Assembly: GCA_905215665.1 (NCBI GenBank)
Contig: CAJMQR010000069.1
Span: 1-6,235 of the forward strand
Length of the DNA: 6,235 nucleotides
Source of the DNA: an uncultured bacterium
Lineage (GTDB): Bacteria; Bacillota; Clostridia; Oscillospirales; Oscillospiraceae
Reading direction: 5' to 3'
The position numbers were made by a program, and so were the translations under genes. Below, piece after piece: positions 5,523 to 6,235 of this stretch (positions are counted from its first letter, which is position 1; every line of letters starts with the position of its first letter). Below the pieces are notes generated by a model. The model was given only the letters and a program-made list of their open reading frames with translations. It was not told the origin of the DNA and searched no databases.

Positions 5523-5867
5523 TCAGAACAATCCGCCGAGGTTCAGGCCGCCGGTCAGCTTCGACATATTCTGCGCAGCTTCGGCCTCTGCCTTTCGCAT
5601 TGCCTCATTGACCGCCGCGACAACCATATCCTGCAGCATCTCCACGTCCTCCGGATCGACCGCTTCGGGATGGATGCTCAGAGAAAGCAGCTCGTGCTTC
5701 CCGTTGACGACTGCCTTGACCATACCGCCGCCCGCCGTCGCGTCATACTCTTTGCTTTCCAGTTCCTCCTGCATTTTCAGCATATCCTGCTGCATCTTCT
5801 GGGCCTGCTTGATCATGTTCATATTCATGCCGCCGCCCATTCCTCCGCGATAACCGCCCTTTGCCAT
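5523..5867 (-). CDS. ybaB: YbaB/EbfC family nucleoid-associated protein
   Basis: This is a small DNA-binding protein of the YbaB/EbfC family, whose members are dimeric, bind DNA and are proposed to affect nucleoid structure and gene expression. The 114 residues comprise a Gly/Met-rich N-terminus (1-18), a Gln/Met-rich amphipathic helix (18-40: IKQAQKMQQDMLKMQEEL), a beta region with GGGMVKAVVNG (46-56), the conserved LLSLSIHPEAVDPED (60-74), and a C-terminal helix with VNEAMRKAEAEA followed by a Gly/Leu tail. AAGGAG (5876-5881, read on the minus strand) stands 8 nt before the ATG. The gene lies between dnaX (15 bp upstream) and recR (4 bp downstream), the classic bacterial order, which independently supports the call. 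The Gly/Met-rich start is longer than in some homologues but is common in Firmicutes as far as I recall. Confidence 0.95.
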   Translation of the reverse strand: MAKGGYRGGMGGGMNMNMIKQAQKMQQDMLKMQEELESKEYDATAGGGMVKAVVNGKHELLSLSIHPEAVDPEDVEMLQDMVVAAVNEAMRKAEAEAAQNMSKLTGGLNLGGLF

Positions 5868-5882
5868 ATCAAAAACTCCTTT

Positions 5883-6235
5883 TCATTTTATATCCACAAT
5901 TTCCGGATGCTCCTCGGCAAAGTGGAGCAGCCGGTCGAAGCCGGTGTGATCCTGCTCCGCCGCGCCGGCCTTCTGCGCCTGCGCCGTCACAGGATATCCA
6001 AGCAGCGCCGACGCCTTTTCCGCGGCGGTCTGCAGCACGTCCGGCCTGTTCACGATACCGAACGCAAAATCATTCTCCGCAATCAATAGCAGACGGTTCT
6101 TCTCCAGGCGCCCATGAACCGGCGCATTCTCCGACGTGCCGAACATGCTCATAGCCGAAGGCTTCAGCGCCGGACGAAGCCGCTCGAGCAGCTCCGGCCA
6201 GAAACCCGCAGGCACGGCCGTCTGGCTCTCCTCCG
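5883..6235 (-). CDS. dnaX: DNA polymerase III gamma/tau subunit, C-terminal part (partial)
   Basis: This is the clamp-loader subunit of DNA polymerase III. Only the last 116 residues are in the window; the frame stays open to position 6235, so the 5' part lies outside. An in-frame GTG at 6213-6215 is not the true start, because codons E-E-S-Q-T-A continue upstream of it. The visible part has the pattern of the DnaX C-terminal domain: FWPELLERL, a later LLLIAENDFAFGIVNRPDVLQTAAEKASALLGYPV, and a C-terminal DRLLHFAEEHPEIVDIK, resembling the acidic tail of Firmicute DnaX. The ATPase and zinc domains cannot be seen. The identification therefore leans on the position directly before ybaB and recR, a very common arrangement, and on the tail pattern. 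The ybaB ribosome site sits just past the stop. Confidence 0.85.
   Translation of the reverse strand, partial: EESQTAVPAGFWPELLERLRPALKPSAMSMFGTSENAPVHGRLEKNRLLLIAENDFAFGIVNRPDVLQTAAEKASALLGYPVTAQAQKAGAAEQDHTGFDRLLHFAEEHPEIVDIK

Noticed and set aside
4883..5611. 242-codon plus-strand frame opposite recR
   Set aside because: It is antisense to a complete recR with intact zinc finger and Toprim motifs, and its translation has no recognisable pattern.

Overview
The window looks like a chromosomal segment from a moderately GC-rich, low-Mg-leader-type Firmicute, most likely a Clostridia member of the Oscillospiraceae/Ruminococcaceae kind. That placement is an inference. It rests on strong AGGAGG-type ribosome sites, sigma-A-like promoters, intrinsic terminators with clear T-tracts, a cysteine-lipobox substrate-binding lipoprotein, the dnaX-ybaB-recR cluster, and a GC-rich coding sequence. 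No rRNA, tRNA, CRISPR array, transposase or phage gene is visible.

Layout. Positions 1-69 are the last 22 codons of an unidentified + strand gene, closed by a strong intrinsic terminator (75-105). A good promoter (136-164) then starts a leader of about 225 nt. The leader holds several hairpins, one mutually exclusive pairing, and a second strong intrinsic terminator (334-367) just before the first gene. This is the layout of a transcription-attenuation riboswitch. It controls a three-gene ABC importer of the iron-siderophore/cobalamin/molybdate type in the order FecCD permease (397-1413), ATPase (1413-2210), lipoprotein receptor (2235-3359). The substrate cannot be read from sequence. Iron chelate, cobalamin, or an oxyanion such as molybdate or tungstate (MolBCA type) are all possible.

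The importer operon ends at a hairpin terminator (3381-3427). A near-consensus promoter for the next gene is superimposed on it: its -10 box is in the hairpin loop and its start point lies past the 5' arm. The next gene is a monocistronic ribokinase-like PfkB sugar kinase (3439-4428).

Between the kinase and the leftward genes lies a 487-bp non-coding stretch (4429-4915). Its right-hand part (4563-4892) is a compact block of nested palindromes bounded by two identical 37-bp copies of a hairpin sequence. It resembles an intergenic repeat or MITE-like element, and one of its hairpins could act as a bidirectional terminator for the convergent transcripts.

The right end, on the minus strand, is the widely conserved housekeeping cluster dnaX (C-terminal part, cut by the window edge), ybaB/ebfC and recR. 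These serve replication (clamp-loader subunit), nucleoid/DNA binding, and RecFOR recombinational repair. The points most worth a second look are the leader RNA, the promoter-on-terminator overlap, and the nested-palindrome repeat element.
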